Shown here: piece after piece, positions 9,713-19,445 of the stretch
How the letters are laid out: each line of letters starts with the position of its first letter
Numbering within the stretch: position 1 is the first letter of the stretch
Source of the DNA: Lingula anatina
Lineage: Eukaryota > Brachiopoda > Lingulata > Lingulida > Lingulidae
NCBI RefSeq assembly: GCF_001039355.2
Contig: NW_019775742.1
Coordinates: 67,238 to 131,237, forward strand
DNA length: 64,000 nt
Reading direction: 5' to 3'
The notes under the pieces: model-generated
Told to the model about the DNA's origin: nothing
Seen by the model: only the letters and a program-made list of their open reading frames with translations
The model's database searches: none
Made by a program: the position numbers and the translations under genes

Positions 9713-11893
9713 TTACACTGATTGGGCAAATTTTGGCTGTTTTCCTCCAGTGTGATTCCTTTCATGTGCATTGCATTTGGATTTCCTTAAAAATGTTTTA
9801 TCACAGTATTTACATCTGAATGGCCTCTCTCCCGTGTGAGTTCTTTCATGTATAGCAAGTATGCTCCTGACACTAAATCTTTTTCCACAGTAAGAACAAA
9901 CTTGTGGTTTAATTCCAAGGTGGTTCTTAACATGACATCTCCAATTTGATTTTCTAGCAAATCTTTTGTCACAAAAATCACACTTAAATGGCTTCTCACC
10001 CGTGTGAAAACGCTCGTGTTCTTCACAAGCAATTTTGGTTGAATATCCCCGTTGACAATATTGGCATTTGTGTGGCTTTTCTCCAGTGTGCATGGTCATT
10101 TCATGCATTCTCAAATTTGAGCTTCGAACAAAGCTTTTAGTACAGTACTGACATAAATATGGCCTCTCTCCAGTGTGAGTTCTTATATGTGAATCTAGTT
10201 CTCTTCTATAGAGGAAAGACTTGTTACAGATGTAACATACATGTGGTTTTTCAGCACTGTGAACTTTCTCATGTTTTTCAAGAGCCCTTCTTCCCCAACA
10301 TGATTTACCACACTGGGAACATTTTAATTCGTGAGATTTTTCATGTTTCCACAGATCACCTTTACTGGTAAAAGGCTTATCACATTGTTTACATTTGAGT
10401 CTGTCATCCTTGTGAATAACTTCATGTAAATCTAGTGCCCTTATCCTATTGAAAGTCCTCTCACAGAATGAGCAATTGAATATTTTTGTTTTCCATTTGG
10501 ATTTCTCAGTATGGGTTTTCTCATGCCTTTTAAGAGCTCTAGTTCCCCAATAAGATTTACCACAATAAGAACAGGTCAATTCATGAATCTTTTCATGCTC
10601 TACAAGGTCAGTTGTCCTGGTGAATGACTTTTCACAGTGCTCACATTTAAAAACTTTTTTACCAGTGTGAACTCTCTCATGTAAAACAAGTGTATTTCCC
10701 CTAGTGAATGTTTTTTCACAATATGCACAATTGTAAATTTTCATTTGGGCATCAGTGGCTTCTTTTTTCTTATCATTATTTTTTATCTGATTTTTCTGTT
10801 TCTTTGAAGATATCAAACCAATGTTCTTCAAACAATTGTTCTTGTGTCTTAAGAATGCCAGCTTACTAAATATTTTTTCATTACAGTGTTGACATTTAAA
10901 TACTCTTACAATTGATACGAAATGCCTTTGTCTAGAGTGAGTACTTTCATGCCTTGTACATTCATCTGCACTTGCAAAGTTACTGAAGCAAATTCTACAA
11001 ATTAAAGATTTGTCTGTTTTCTCCAGTTCTGTATGTACACCTTTATCTTTGTTATTATTATGATATTGACATTCAACTGTTTTTTCTATGGTGTTAATAT
11101 TTCTGTGTTCCTTCACAATATGAATCTTTAAGTCAGATGACTGTGTATAGGTTTCACTGCAGTGCTGACACTTGTAAACCTCTGTGCTTTTCTTTTCTTC
11201 ATCACGATTATCTTCACCATATTCGTGCTTGGTAGTTTCAAGCTTGATGAGCCCCTCAACAGTTTGTTCTTGACAAGTATTCATTTGATTGCCTTTGCTT
11301 TGGTGTCTTTTGCCACATACTTCCTCATGATTTTGACTGTTTTGCAATTCTAACTGCACATCAAGGTGAAGACCAACTATCTTCCGCTTAACGATGAGAA
11401 AATCATTCTTAAGATTTATAAATAGCTTCATTAAATCCAGGCAGCTACCACAACAAATATCTGATTCACTTGGTGGAGGAAGTGTTTTCAAAAGTTTACG
11501 AATTTCTCTTTCAATATGTAGGCAGGAGGATAGAATTGTGTATTCAGTATCATCAGTTCCGTTAGAGCTGCCACAAACTAAACACCTGAGACGTTGTTTT
11601 TGCTTGTTACATAGAGATTCCACACGCTGTTCATCTGTATTTTTGTGTAGAGGAGACGAAAGATGTGTTTTGACACTGCTATCGTGGTCTTCTGCACTCC
11701 CAATTTCAACATGTATTCCTTGGCGGCTTTCACTATTTGTAACATCTTCAGGCCTGGCAACCTCTCCGTTTGGATATTCATCCTGTCCATCAAAAATCGA
11801 GTTCTGGTCACCTTCGCACGATAAAGACGGAGACGGCTTAGAGCATATGTTACCTGTCTTTTCGTCAGTTCCATTTACCGCTCTCGTGTGCAT
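9713..11893 (-). CDS. ZAD-like C2H2 zinc-finger protein, 726 aa, no tail
   Basis: The first ATG in frame is at 11893 (MHTRAVNG). A longer reading would need a TTG start. The ZAD-like domain covers residues 103-180 with C104, C107, C148 and C151. LIKLE around residue 217 is the SUMO-type motif. Fifteen fingers follow from about residue 240. They begin with isolated fingers at YKCQHC and LICRIC, then a C2HC finger (FKCQHC ending HKNNC), two triads with the ELT or ELK linker and YWG or CWG third fingers, and six TGEKP-linked fingers. The eleventh finger has the H-x4-H form (HEMTMH) kept through the family. It ends in GGKQPKFAQSV without the nonapeptide tail. It is the most divergent intact copy by N-terminus. 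Probable nuclear transcription regulator; target unknown. Confidence 0.88.
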   Translation of the reverse strand: MHTRAVNGTDEKTGNICSKPSPSLSCEGDQNSIFDGQDEYPNGEVARPEDVTNSESRQGIHVEIGSAEDHDSSVKTHLSSPLHKNTDEQRVESLCNKQKQRLRCLVCGSSNGTDDTEYTILSSCLHIEREIRKLLKTLPPPSESDICCGSCLDLMKLFINLKNDFLIVKRKIVGLHLDVQLELQNSQNHEEVCGKRHQSKGNQMNTCQEQTVEGLIKLETTKHEYGEDNRDEEKKSTEVYKCQHCSETYTQSSDLKIHIVKEHRNINTIEKTVECQYHNNNKDKGVHTELEKTDKSLICRICFSNFASADECTRHESTHSRQRHFVSIVRVFKCQHCNEKIFSKLAFLRHKNNCLKNIGLISSKKQKNQIKNNDKKKEATDAQMKIYNCAYCEKTFTRGNTLVLHERVHTGKKVFKCEHCEKSFTRTTDLVEHEKIHELTCSYCGKSYWGTRALKRHEKTHTEKSKWKTKIFNCSFCERTFNRIRALDLHEVIHKDDRLKCKQCDKPFTSKGDLWKHEKSHELKCSQCGKSCWGRRALEKHEKVHSAEKPHVCYICNKSFLYRRELDSHIRTHTGERPYLCQYCTKSFVRSSNLRMHEMTMHTGEKPHKCQYCQRGYSTKIACEEHERFHTGEKPFKCDFCDKRFARKSNWRCHVKNHLGIKPQVCSYCGKRFSVRSILAIHERTHTGERPFRCKYCDKTFLRKSKCNAHERNHTGGKQPKFAQSV

Positions 11894-12330
11894 GATCGAC
11901 GCCTTAACAACGCTCAACAGGAAAACTTACAGTGTGCAAAATGACTTCAGGCTATCAGCATATTACTACATGAGGTAGCACTTGGGGTTGACCCTTCAGA
12001 GTAGATCTAGACTCCTAAAACGGTTAAAACTGGGGTTAAAACTTAGCTGGTAAAAACTCAGATCACTGTATGACCATAAAGCGTAAAAAAGAAAATGACT
12101 ATCAGTCGATATCCTCGTCTTTTAAATCAGGTTTATGAAAACTTAAAAAAAAAAAAGAATTAAAAACAGTTAAATTCCATTTCTGCATTTCTGTAAAAAT
12201 ATAATTGGTAATTTGGACATAACACCTTTTTCGCAGCAACAATCTTGTCTAATTTCAAGGCGTTGACCAACAAATCAAGTTAGCTTGTCTTTGCTTGACC
12301 AGCTAATTCACACGATAAATCAGAATGCGT
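11894..12330 (-). promoter_or_regulatory. upstream region of the 9713-11893 gene
   Basis: AGCTTGTCTTTGC at 12282-12294 is a looser match to the cluster-wide upstream motif and, as in the first copy, is followed by AGCTAATT. From 11983 rightward this region is duplicated at 16997, where it lies upstream of the gene at 13601. Confidence 0.3.
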
Positions 12331-12961
12331 TATGCTATATATGCAGGGCTGCTTAGCAATTACACTAATTATAAATAATAATTTAGATGATAATAAAAAA
12401 TACTTTATTGAATGTCAAACTAACAAAGCAGCCCGAGACCAGAAAAATATTTTTTTTTTAATAAACTACTTTTTTTATCAGCTTATGGTCTGCCATAAAT
12501 TGCATCCTTTTTTTTTTCAAAGTTAACAATGTGCACTGGTCTTCTTTTAGAAGAAATTATAGGCTTTGGTTGCATTTGTATATAATTATATATTTTTCAT
12601 TTACTCGTGTAGATGTATGCACTTTAATAAATAAAACATTTTTTTCCGTCACACTTTTATTTTGTGCCCTTTGTAGCATCTCCCATACAATATCTGTAAC
12701 ATCATCAGACTAAGTAGCTCCTTTCTTTTTCATCTGTATCCACCAATTGCTTGGTATCTATTTAATTAAAGATTGCCAATATTTCATACCCGCAGGCACA
12801 TTATGTGCAAACAAAATCATAAACTGCATAGGCTTGTATTAATTTAATTGATGAAAATATATAGTAATATGTGACTATCATCAAAAGAAATGGTAAATTT
12901 TACTAATTTTTTTTTTTTTTTAATTAATAAATTTTTAAAATTGGGACAATCCTATTGAGTG
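12331..12961. other. AT-rich spacer in unit A, nothing recognised
   Basis: Noncoding and repeated in unit B at 17335-18329, where it is split by a TTAA-target MITE. The intact MITE target reads GCTTGTATTAATTTAATTG near 12832-12850. Confidence 0.5.
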
Positions 12962-13196
12962 CAGTGGCAGATTTAGAGGGGGGGTCAGGGGGGTCCTAAC
13001 AACCCCTTCGGTTTCTGAAAAAAAAATCACTCTAATATTCCCCTCTTGGAATTAGAATTTTGATTGGCTGATTTATAGTACTAAATTGTACCAAATAGCA
13101 CCCAGTAGCACCATTCTCCAAATGGCACCGGGGGTGGGGGGGTCAGCTTCGCAGCCACGCCCCCCCCCCCTTCAAATAATCCTGGATCCACCCCTG
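12962..13196. mobile_element. hAT-like nonautonomous element, 235 bp
   Basis: It begins CAGTGGCAGATTTAGAGG and ends TGGATCCACCCCTG. The two termini are imperfect inverted repeats (CAGTGGCAGAT against CAGGGGTGGAT). GAGTG stands on both sides (12957-12961 and 13197-13201), a candidate 5-bp target duplication. It has no coding capacity. Partial relatives occur at 31065, 44083 and 57155. Confidence 0.6.
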
Positions 13197-13394
13197 GAGT
13201 GGTAGCAACACAATTCAGAACAGCAGACCACCAAATATTTTTATTCTATACAGTAAAAGCACCAAGCTGCTACATAGAAATGTATATTTAATGATTCCAT
13301 AATTATATATCTGAAAAACTGATAATTTTCCACTGTTGAAATGATTGTGCCATTATCGTAATTTATGAGTATAAAACCAAGCTTTATAAACATC

Positions 13395-13400
13395 TTTATT
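13395..13400 (-). terminator. candidate AATAAA polyadenylation signal
   Basis: AATAAA on the minus strand, 201 bp after the stop codon of the 13601 gene. A second one is at 13240-13245. Only the second has a counterpart in unit B (18874-18879), because this segment is replaced there. Confidence 0.3.
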
Positions 13401-13439
13401 GTTGTAGAATTTGTAGAATTCACGTTTAACAATGTAGTA

Positions 13440-13600
13440 TTACAGTCCAGATTCAGTAAAAATTTGCCAACAATGCAATTACTATTTCACCAGTGTCAGT
13501 TTGACAACTCTATTTCAACTTCTGCCTAGTTCTGTAAAGGAGGTGGTTACTGTAATTCATGCGTGTATCTCTACATAACACTGTAAATACAACAATAACA
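13440..13600 (-). other. conserved 3' UTR-like block
   Basis: The order of words TTTCACCAGTGTCAGTTTGAC, a T-rich AACTTCTGCCTAG stretch and GTATCTCTACATAACACTG is repeated after the stop codons of the genes at 19446, 24888, 32215 and 40148. It is noncoding in all of them, so it is probably 3' UTR copied with the genes. Confidence 0.5.
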
Positions 13601-16279
13601 TCACAACCCTGGCACATACATGTTATACCCATAGGCATTAGAATTATCTCCATGATAAACAGCCTCTGGAGTAGGGAACACATTACTGGAGTGTGGACCC
13701 CTAAATGAGGTTTCCATATGCTGAGATCTCAATGTACTGTCAGTGTGCTGAGGTCTGAATGTACTCTCACTGTGCTGGGGTCTATATGTGCTATCAAACT
13801 GTTGACTGATGAATGAACTGTCCAACTGCTGACTCATTACCAAACCATCAGAGTTCTCACTGTTGAGACTGTCCTCAGGATGTCGATTTTTATATAAGTC
13901 AGATTGATTTTTTTCCTTATTACAAGATAAACCCTTTCTGCTGGGTTTTCCCCCAGTGTGCTTCTTTTCATGTGTGTTACAGTTACTTTTTCTATTGAAT
14001 GTTTTATCACAGTGTTTGCACCTATATGGTTTTTCACCAGTGTGAGTCCTTTCATGTCTACCAAGGGTAAATCTGTCACGGAATCTTTTTCCGCAGTATG
14101 AGCACACATGAGGTTTAATGCCAAGGTGGGTTTTCACATGATCTCTCCAATTGGATTTTCTCACAAATCTTTTGTTACAGTGATCACACTTAAAAGGCTT
14201 TTCCCCCGTGTGAAAACGTACATGTTCTTCACACGCTAATCTGGTTGGAAAGCCTCTATCACAGTACTGACATTTGTGTGGCCTCTCTCCAGTGTGTTGG
14301 GTCCTTTCATGTGATTTTAAAGTTGAACTCTGGGCAAAGCGTTTGGTACAGTACTGACACAAGTAAGGTTTTTCTCCAGTGTGAGTTCTTTCATGGTCTT
14401 GCCATGTTGTTCTATATGCAAATGACATATCACAGCTCTTACATTTGTATGGTTTTTCCATAGTATGATATTTCTCATGCCTGTTAAGAGCTTCTGTTCC
14501 CCAACAAGATTTTCCACAATGCGAACACTTAAATTCATGTGATTTATCATGTTCCACAAAATCATCTTTCTTGGTAAAAGATTGTGCACAATGTTTACAT
14601 TTGAATCCCTCAACAGAGTGAATAGTTTCATGTGCCTGAAGTTGACTTTTCCAAGTGAAACTTTCATCACAGTGTGAACATTTGTATGTATTCATGTTCT
14701 TTTGTGGTATTTCACCATTGTGATTCCTCTCATGTTTGATAAGAGCTCTCGTTCCCCAACAAGATTTACCACAAAAAGAACATTGTAATTCATGCATCCT
14801 TTCATGCTCCATTAGTTCATCTTTCCTGGTAAAAGATTTTTCACATTGCTTACATTTGAGTCTGTCGCCAATGTGAATACTTTCGTGCAAGACAAGGGAG
14901 CTTCCTCTGTTAAATGTTTTATCACAGTGTGAGCATTTGTAGATTTTTGTTTTGCTTTTATGCCCTTCCTCTGAGTGAACTCTCTCATGTTTGATAAGAG
15001 CTCTTGTTCCCCTACAAGATTTACCACAGTAAGAACATTTCAGTTCGTGGATTTTTTCATGAGCCATTAAATCTTCTTTCCTCATAAAAGATTTTTCACA
15101 TTGTTTACATTTTAGTCTGTCATAAGTGTGAATCATTTCATGCATTACAAGTGCATGCTTCTTACTGAGAATTTTATCACAGTGTGAGCATTTAAATATT
15201 TCAGGTTTCTGGTTCAGTTTTGCAGTGTGGGTTTTTTCGTGCCTGCCTAAAGCTCTAGGCCCCCAACAAGATTTACTGCAATAAGAACATTTCAATTCAT
15301 GAACTTTTCCATGCTCTCTCAGGTGTCCAGCTCTGGTAAAAGACTCTTCACAATATTCACATTTAAAAATGGTTTCCCCAGTGTGAGATCTTTCATGTAA
15401 GGCATGAGCACTTGCCTTACTGAACTTTCTGTTACAATGGCAACAATTGTATATTTTTCTTTGTAAATGTGTGGTCTCTATGTACTCATTATTTGTAGTG
15501 TTCTTTTCAAGCCTTTCTCTTTCTTCAGTATTTTCTTTAACAAACCCAATATCTATTATTTCATGCTTAATGATCATTTCACTGTCTTGTTCTTGACTGC
15601 TGGGATCATGTGTTTCATTGTCCTCATCACTTGTGTTAGGATCATCAGTATCATATTCCTCACACTTTCGACCATTTTGTATTTCTAACTGCCCATCAAT
15701 GTGTAGAGCTGTTATTCTCCGTTTCATTTGCTGAAAATCATTCTTAAGGCTTACAAAGATTTTCATCAATTCCAAACATCTGCCACAACAAACATCAGAT
15801 TCTGCAGGAGGAGAAAGTATTTTTAAAAGCTCATGGATTTCTCTCTCAATATCTGGACAAGTTGACAGCTTTATATATTCAGCCTTAGAAGAGTCTTTGT
15901 GTGGGCCACAGACCAAACACCTGATCCTTTGTTTTCTATGTTTGCTCCTCAAATTATCAGTTATCTTGGTGTTATTGCACAGTGTATCAGTATCATGACT
16001 GAGTTCACTTAGATCATGCATTTTTACATTATTTTCAATGATTTCATCATCCACACTTTTATGGAGTGCCCCTTGTGGCATTTCTCTATCATTATATGTA
16101 GCATCCTCAGACTCAGTACCTTCTTTGTTTAAGGTCATTTCTTCTTCACCTGGATCAATACTTTGTCCATGAACAGATACATTTTCAAAACTTTTCTTTG
16201 ATGAAGTGAGTGATAGGCCATGGGTATCTTTTTTACCAAGTGACTTTTCTTCAATTTTGCTCTTCTCTGGCTCAGACAT
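13601..16279 (-). CDS. ZAD-like C2H2 zinc-finger protein with nonapeptide tail, 892 aa (copy A)
   Basis: I place the start at ATG 16279 (MSEPEK), shared with the paralogs. An ATG nine bases upstream (MVIMSEPEK) is specific to this pair. A splice acceptor (TATTCCAG) ends at 16304, so the upstream GTG would be the first codon after the splice and probably not a start. ZAD-like domain 119-195 with C121, C124, C165 and C168; IKHE at about 237-240. From residue 278 come 18 fingers: four triads with ELK, ELQ or EFK linkers and CWG or CRG third fingers, then six fingers, the second with H-x4-H. The tail has six nonapeptides and ends in YVPGL. It differs from the 19446 copy at about seven residues, including V for E in the finger at EEHVRFH. 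The upstream block of the other copies is absent beyond 16566. Confidence 0.9.
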   Translation of the reverse strand: MSEPEKSKIEEKSLGKKDTHGLSLTSSKKSFENVSVHGQSIDPGEEEMTLNKEGTESEDATYNDREMPQGALHKSVDDEIIENNVKMHDLSELSHDTDTLCNNTKITDNLRSKHRKQRIRCLVCGPHKDSSKAEYIKLSTCPDIEREIHELLKILSPPAESDVCCGRCLELMKIFVSLKNDFQQMKRRITALHIDGQLEIQNGRKCEEYDTDDPNTSDEDNETHDPSSQEQDSEMIIKHEIIDIGFVKENTEERERLEKNTTNNEYIETTHLQRKIYNCCHCNRKFSKASAHALHERSHTGETIFKCEYCEESFTRAGHLREHGKVHELKCSYCSKSCWGPRALGRHEKTHTAKLNQKPEIFKCSHCDKILSKKHALVMHEMIHTYDRLKCKQCEKSFMRKEDLMAHEKIHELKCSYCGKSCRGTRALIKHERVHSEEGHKSKTKIYKCSHCDKTFNRGSSLVLHESIHIGDRLKCKQCEKSFTRKDELMEHERMHELQCSFCGKSCWGTRALIKHERNHNGEIPQKNMNTYKCSHCDESFTWKSQLQAHETIHSVEGFKCKHCAQSFTKKDDFVEHDKSHEFKCSHCGKSCWGTEALNRHEKYHTMEKPYKCKSCDMSFAYRTTWQDHERTHTGEKPYLCQYCTKRFAQSSTLKSHERTQHTGERPHKCQYCDRGFPTRLACEEHVRFHTGEKPFKCDHCNKRFVRKSNWRDHVKTHLGIKPHVCSYCGKRFRDRFTLGRHERTHTGEKPYRCKHCDKTFNRKSNCNTHEKKHTGGKPSRKGLSCNKEKNQSDLYKNRHPEDSLNSENSDGLVMSQQLDSSFISQQFDSTYRPQHSESTFRPQHTDSTLRSQHMETSFRGPHSSNVFPTPEAVYHGDNSNAYGYNMYVPGL

Positions 16280-16566
16280 TATTACCATTGAAACCAATAG
16301 CACCTGGAATATATTATGAAATTATTGTTGACACTGCAAATAAAAGATGGCTCTGAAGTCATATTTTTGCCATACAACCCATCCAAATGCCACAATACAG
16401 TTTTAGAAAGTATAACTTACAGAAATTCTACAAGGCGTCATTTCGTATTTCCCAAAAATGCTATTTGTAAAGGTATTTTCCTCTTTTTGTCTGAGCCATA
16501 AATAACCCTCAGTTGTCGGCAACTCATTTAAATAATTGCACACGCAATGTGCCATATATTTTTAAG
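16280..16566 (-). other. 5' UTR and splice acceptor region of copy A
   Basis: Exon sequence is inferred from 16303 to the ATG, with acceptor AG at 16304-16305 preceded by a T-rich run. The sequence equals 22125-22411 upstream of copy B except for a few substitutions. Confidence 0.5.
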
Positions 16567-16996
16567 CTTGGACCTAACTNGTGAGAGAGAGAGAGAGAGA
16601 TGTGGGAAAAAGCATTATTTTTATATTTAAAAAGAGTCTGAAAACACATATTTATAGATTTAAACCCTTGCAACAATTCAAGATAACATTTCTTTTTTTC
16701 CAAAATCGCTTTAATATATATCTTCATAATAACTATATAAGCCGATATAAACAAGGAGCAAAATATTTCCAAACTGTGTAGGTAAAAAAGAAAAATGTAA
16801 ATAGATTTAATCCATAATAATGCAATTGTTGACCCCGACGAAGGCGATCTTTCTTCATTTGCCCCCGAAAAGCACAATGTCCTCTATATTCTACTGCTAC
16901 GCCATCTATTAACAACTGTCCTGATTTGCCTGTGTCCTGATTTGCCGTTTCTGACCTAGATTGCCGGTTTCTCCTTAAGCGAGGCAGCATCATATG
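16567..16996. other. junction segment between duplication units, with an N
   Basis: A single N at 16580 is followed directly by (GA)n at 16582-16600. The rest has no counterpart at the matching place in unit B (22412 onwards). The N at the edge of homology is what an assembly join would leave. A minus-strand frame at 16733-16993 has no recognisable domain. Confidence 0.5.
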
Positions 16997-17858
16997 TGGG
17001 GTTGACCCTTCAGAGTAGATCTAGACTCCTAAAACTGTTAAAACTGGGGTTAAAACTTAGCTGAGTAAAAAAGAAAATGACTATCAGTTGATATCCTCGT
17101 CTTTTAAATCAGGTTTATGAAAACTTAAAAAAAAAAAAAAAAAAAGAATAAAAAAACAGTTAAATTCCGTTTCTGCATTTCTGTAAAAATATAATTGGTA
17201 ATTTGGACATAACACCTTTTTCGCAGCAACAATCTTGTCTAATTTCAAGGCGTTGACCAACAAATCAAGTTAGCTTGTCTTTGCTTGACCAGCTAATTCA
17301 CACGATAAATCAGAATGCGTTATGCTATATATGCAGGGCTGCTTAGCAATTATACTAATTATAAATAATAATTTAGATGATAATAAAAAATACTTTATTG
17401 AATGTCAAACTAACAAAGCAGCCCGAGACCAGAAAAAGATTTTTTTAAATTAACTACTTTTTTATCAGCTTATGGTCTAGCTGCCATAAATTGCATCATT
17501 TTTTTTTTTTTTTTCAAAGTTGACAAGAATAATTAATGATAACAATATGCACTGGTCTTCTTTTAGAAGAAATTATAGGCTTTGGTTGCATTTGTATATA
17601 ATTATATATTTTTCATTTAATCGTGTACATGTATGCGCTTTAATAAATAAAACATTTTTTTCCGTCACACTTTTATTTTGTGCCCTTTGTAGCATCTCCC
17701 ATACATTATCTGTAACATCATCAGACTAAGTAGCTCCTTTCTTTTTCATCTGTATCCACCAATTGCTTGGTATCTATTTAATTAAAGATTGCCAATATTT
17801 CATACCTGCAGGCACATTATGTGCAAACAAAATCATAAACTGCATAGGCTTGTATTAA

Positions 17859-18202
17859 AGGGATAATAACTCTTCGTTTCGGCCAAAAAATGAATTTTCC
17901 TGGAGTAAACAACAATTTTCCCATACTTACCAATGGTTAATAAATCCATTTTTATATTCAAAGTTAGTCCCTGATTTTTTTTTCTAAAAAGTTTGGTTTT
18001 TTGTTAAAATCACTTAAGAGATTTTAACAGAGTATAGCCATCAATGGAGGTCACGTGGTCTAAAGACAAGCTCAGATATCAGAATAATAGCTATAACTGC
18101 CATTTTTGTGGTAAAACAGAATTATATATATTATATTTCTATGAGTTATTCACAATGTTTTTATTGTGAAATAAAGATCTCATACAAAGAGTTATTATCC
18201 CT
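17859..18202. mobile_element. TTAA-target MITE, 344 bp, copy 1
   Basis: Perfect terminal inverted repeats begin AGGGATAATAACTCTT. TTAA flanks it at 17855-17858 and 18203-18206. Unit A has the empty site with one TTAA, which proves insertion with a TTAA target duplication. That target is typical of piggyBac-type transposases, but the terminus is not the usual CCC form, so the source transposase is unknown. It is noncoding. A second full copy lies at 54144-54479 and a fragment at 39785-39960. Confidence 0.88.
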
Positions 18203-18329
18203 TTAATTTAATTGATAAAAATATAAAGTAATATGTGACTATCATCAAAAGAAATTGTAAATTTTACTGATTCTTTTTTTTTTTTTTTAATTAATAAATT
18301 TTTAAAAATTGGGACAATCCTATTGAGTG

Positions 18330-18830
18330 CAGTGGCAGATTTAGAGGGGGGGTCAGGGGGGTCTTAACAACCCCTTCGGTTTCTGAAAAAAAATCACTCT
18401 AATATTCCCCTCTTGGAATTAGAATTTTGATTAGCTGATTTATAGTACTAAGGCTTCATTCACATGCAATGTCTATTTTCTAAATTCTATTTTCTATTCG
18501 CGGCATGTCTTATGATCATGGTCTGTGCCCTGAATATCCCGCAGCGTAATTACTGGCAGCGCGAGCCAGTTACTATAAGTTACTATAAGTAACTGGCTCG
18601 CGCTGCCAGTAATTACGCGGCGGGATATTCAGGGCACAGACTGTGATCACAAGATAGCACGAATAGAAAATAGAATTTAGAAAATAGACATTCCATGTGA
18701 ACGAAGCCCTAAATTGTACCAAATGGCACCCAGTGGCACCATTCACCAAATGGCACCGATGGGGGGGGGTGGGGGGGTCAGCTTCGCATCCACGGGGCCC
18801 CCCCTTCAAATAATCCTGGATCCACCCCTG
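18330..18830. mobile_element. hAT-like element of unit B, interrupted
   Basis: Same element as 12962-13196, again flanked by GAGTG (18325-18329 and 18831-18835). It is split by the MITE at 18452-18709 and has a longer G-rich tract. Confidence 0.6.
18452..18709. mobile_element. Harbinger-like palindromic MITE, 258 bp
   Basis: Almost the whole element is one inverted repeat: ends GGCTTCATTCACATG and its near complement CATGTGAACGAAGCCC, then mirrored AT-rich arms and a GC-rich central arm around GCGCGAGCCAGTTACT. TAA stands at both sides (18449-18451 and 18710-18712), and unit A has the empty CTAAATTG site. A TAA target and GGGCTTC-type ends fit PIF/Harbinger MITEs. Confidence 0.82.
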
Positions 18831-18873
18831 GAGTGGTAGCAACACAATTCAGAACAGCAGTCTACCAAATATT

Positions 18874-18879
18874 TTTATT
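18874..18879 (-). terminator. candidate AATAAA polyadenylation signal
   Basis: Counterpart of 13240-13245. It lies 567 bp after the stop codon of the 19446 gene because of the replaced segment. Confidence 0.25.
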
Positions 18880-18994
18880 CTATACAGTAAAAGCACCAAG
18901 CTGCTACATAGAAATGTATATTTGATGATTCCATAATTATATATCTGAAAAACTGATAATTTTCCACTATTGAAATGATTGTGCCATTATCGTG

Positions 18995-19270
18995 TAATTT
19001 TTTTTCACCCAGTGAGACCGCATTCACATCCAGTTGAGCCATGGCTCTACATGTACAAAGCCACAAACTAAATATGGCGGACGTACATGAAAGGAAAACT
19101 GCCTAATCTTTTAATAGTCTCTCCGCCTCTCACATGCCTCCCCATGCGTCCACCCTGGGGGGGTACAGTCATTAAATCTCGGCTCCATTGGGACGACTGG
19201 AATAACAGAAATTGGTTTTACCAGTAGTAGAGTACTGTTTTATATCCTTTCTTGTGTCAGACTGTCAAGT
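18995..19270. repeat. replaced segment carrying a dispersed repeat
   Basis: Unit A has about 80 bp of different sequence here. The words GACCGCATTCACATCCAG, GCCATGGCTC, TATGGCGGACGTACATGAA and CTAATCTTTTAATAGTCTCT recur in reverse orientation at 54558-54655, so a transposable element is likely. Its ends are not defined. Confidence 0.5.
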
Positions 19271-19445
19271 TTAACTACGTAGTATTACAGTCCAGTTTCA
19301 GTAAAAATTTGCCAACAATGCAATTACTATTTCACCAGTGTCAGTTTGACAACTCTATTTCAACTTCTGCCTAGTTCTGTAAAGGAGGTGGTTACTGTAA
19401 TTCATGCGTGTATCTCTACGTAACACTGTAAATACAACAATAACA

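Larger units (their letters stand above)
11983..16566. repeat. duplication unit A
   Basis: Nearly identical to 16997-22411 (unit B) apart from insertions in B. It starts at TGGGGTTGACCC and ends at ATTTTTAAG. It carries the upstream flank of the gene at 9713, a hAT-like element and the whole gene at 13601 with 263 bp of its 5' flank. It ends 14 bp before an N at 16580. Confidence 0.9.

Noticed and set aside
16280-16303. N-terminal extension beginning at GTG (LLVSMVIMSEPEK)
   Set aside because: The GTG is the first codon after a splice acceptor, and animal genes rarely start with GTG. MSEPEK is the start common to the paralogs.
16733-16993. 86-codon minus-strand frame (MMLPRLRRNRQSRSE)
   Set aside because: No domain, ends in a low-complexity Phe run, not repeated elsewhere in the window, and next to an assembly N.
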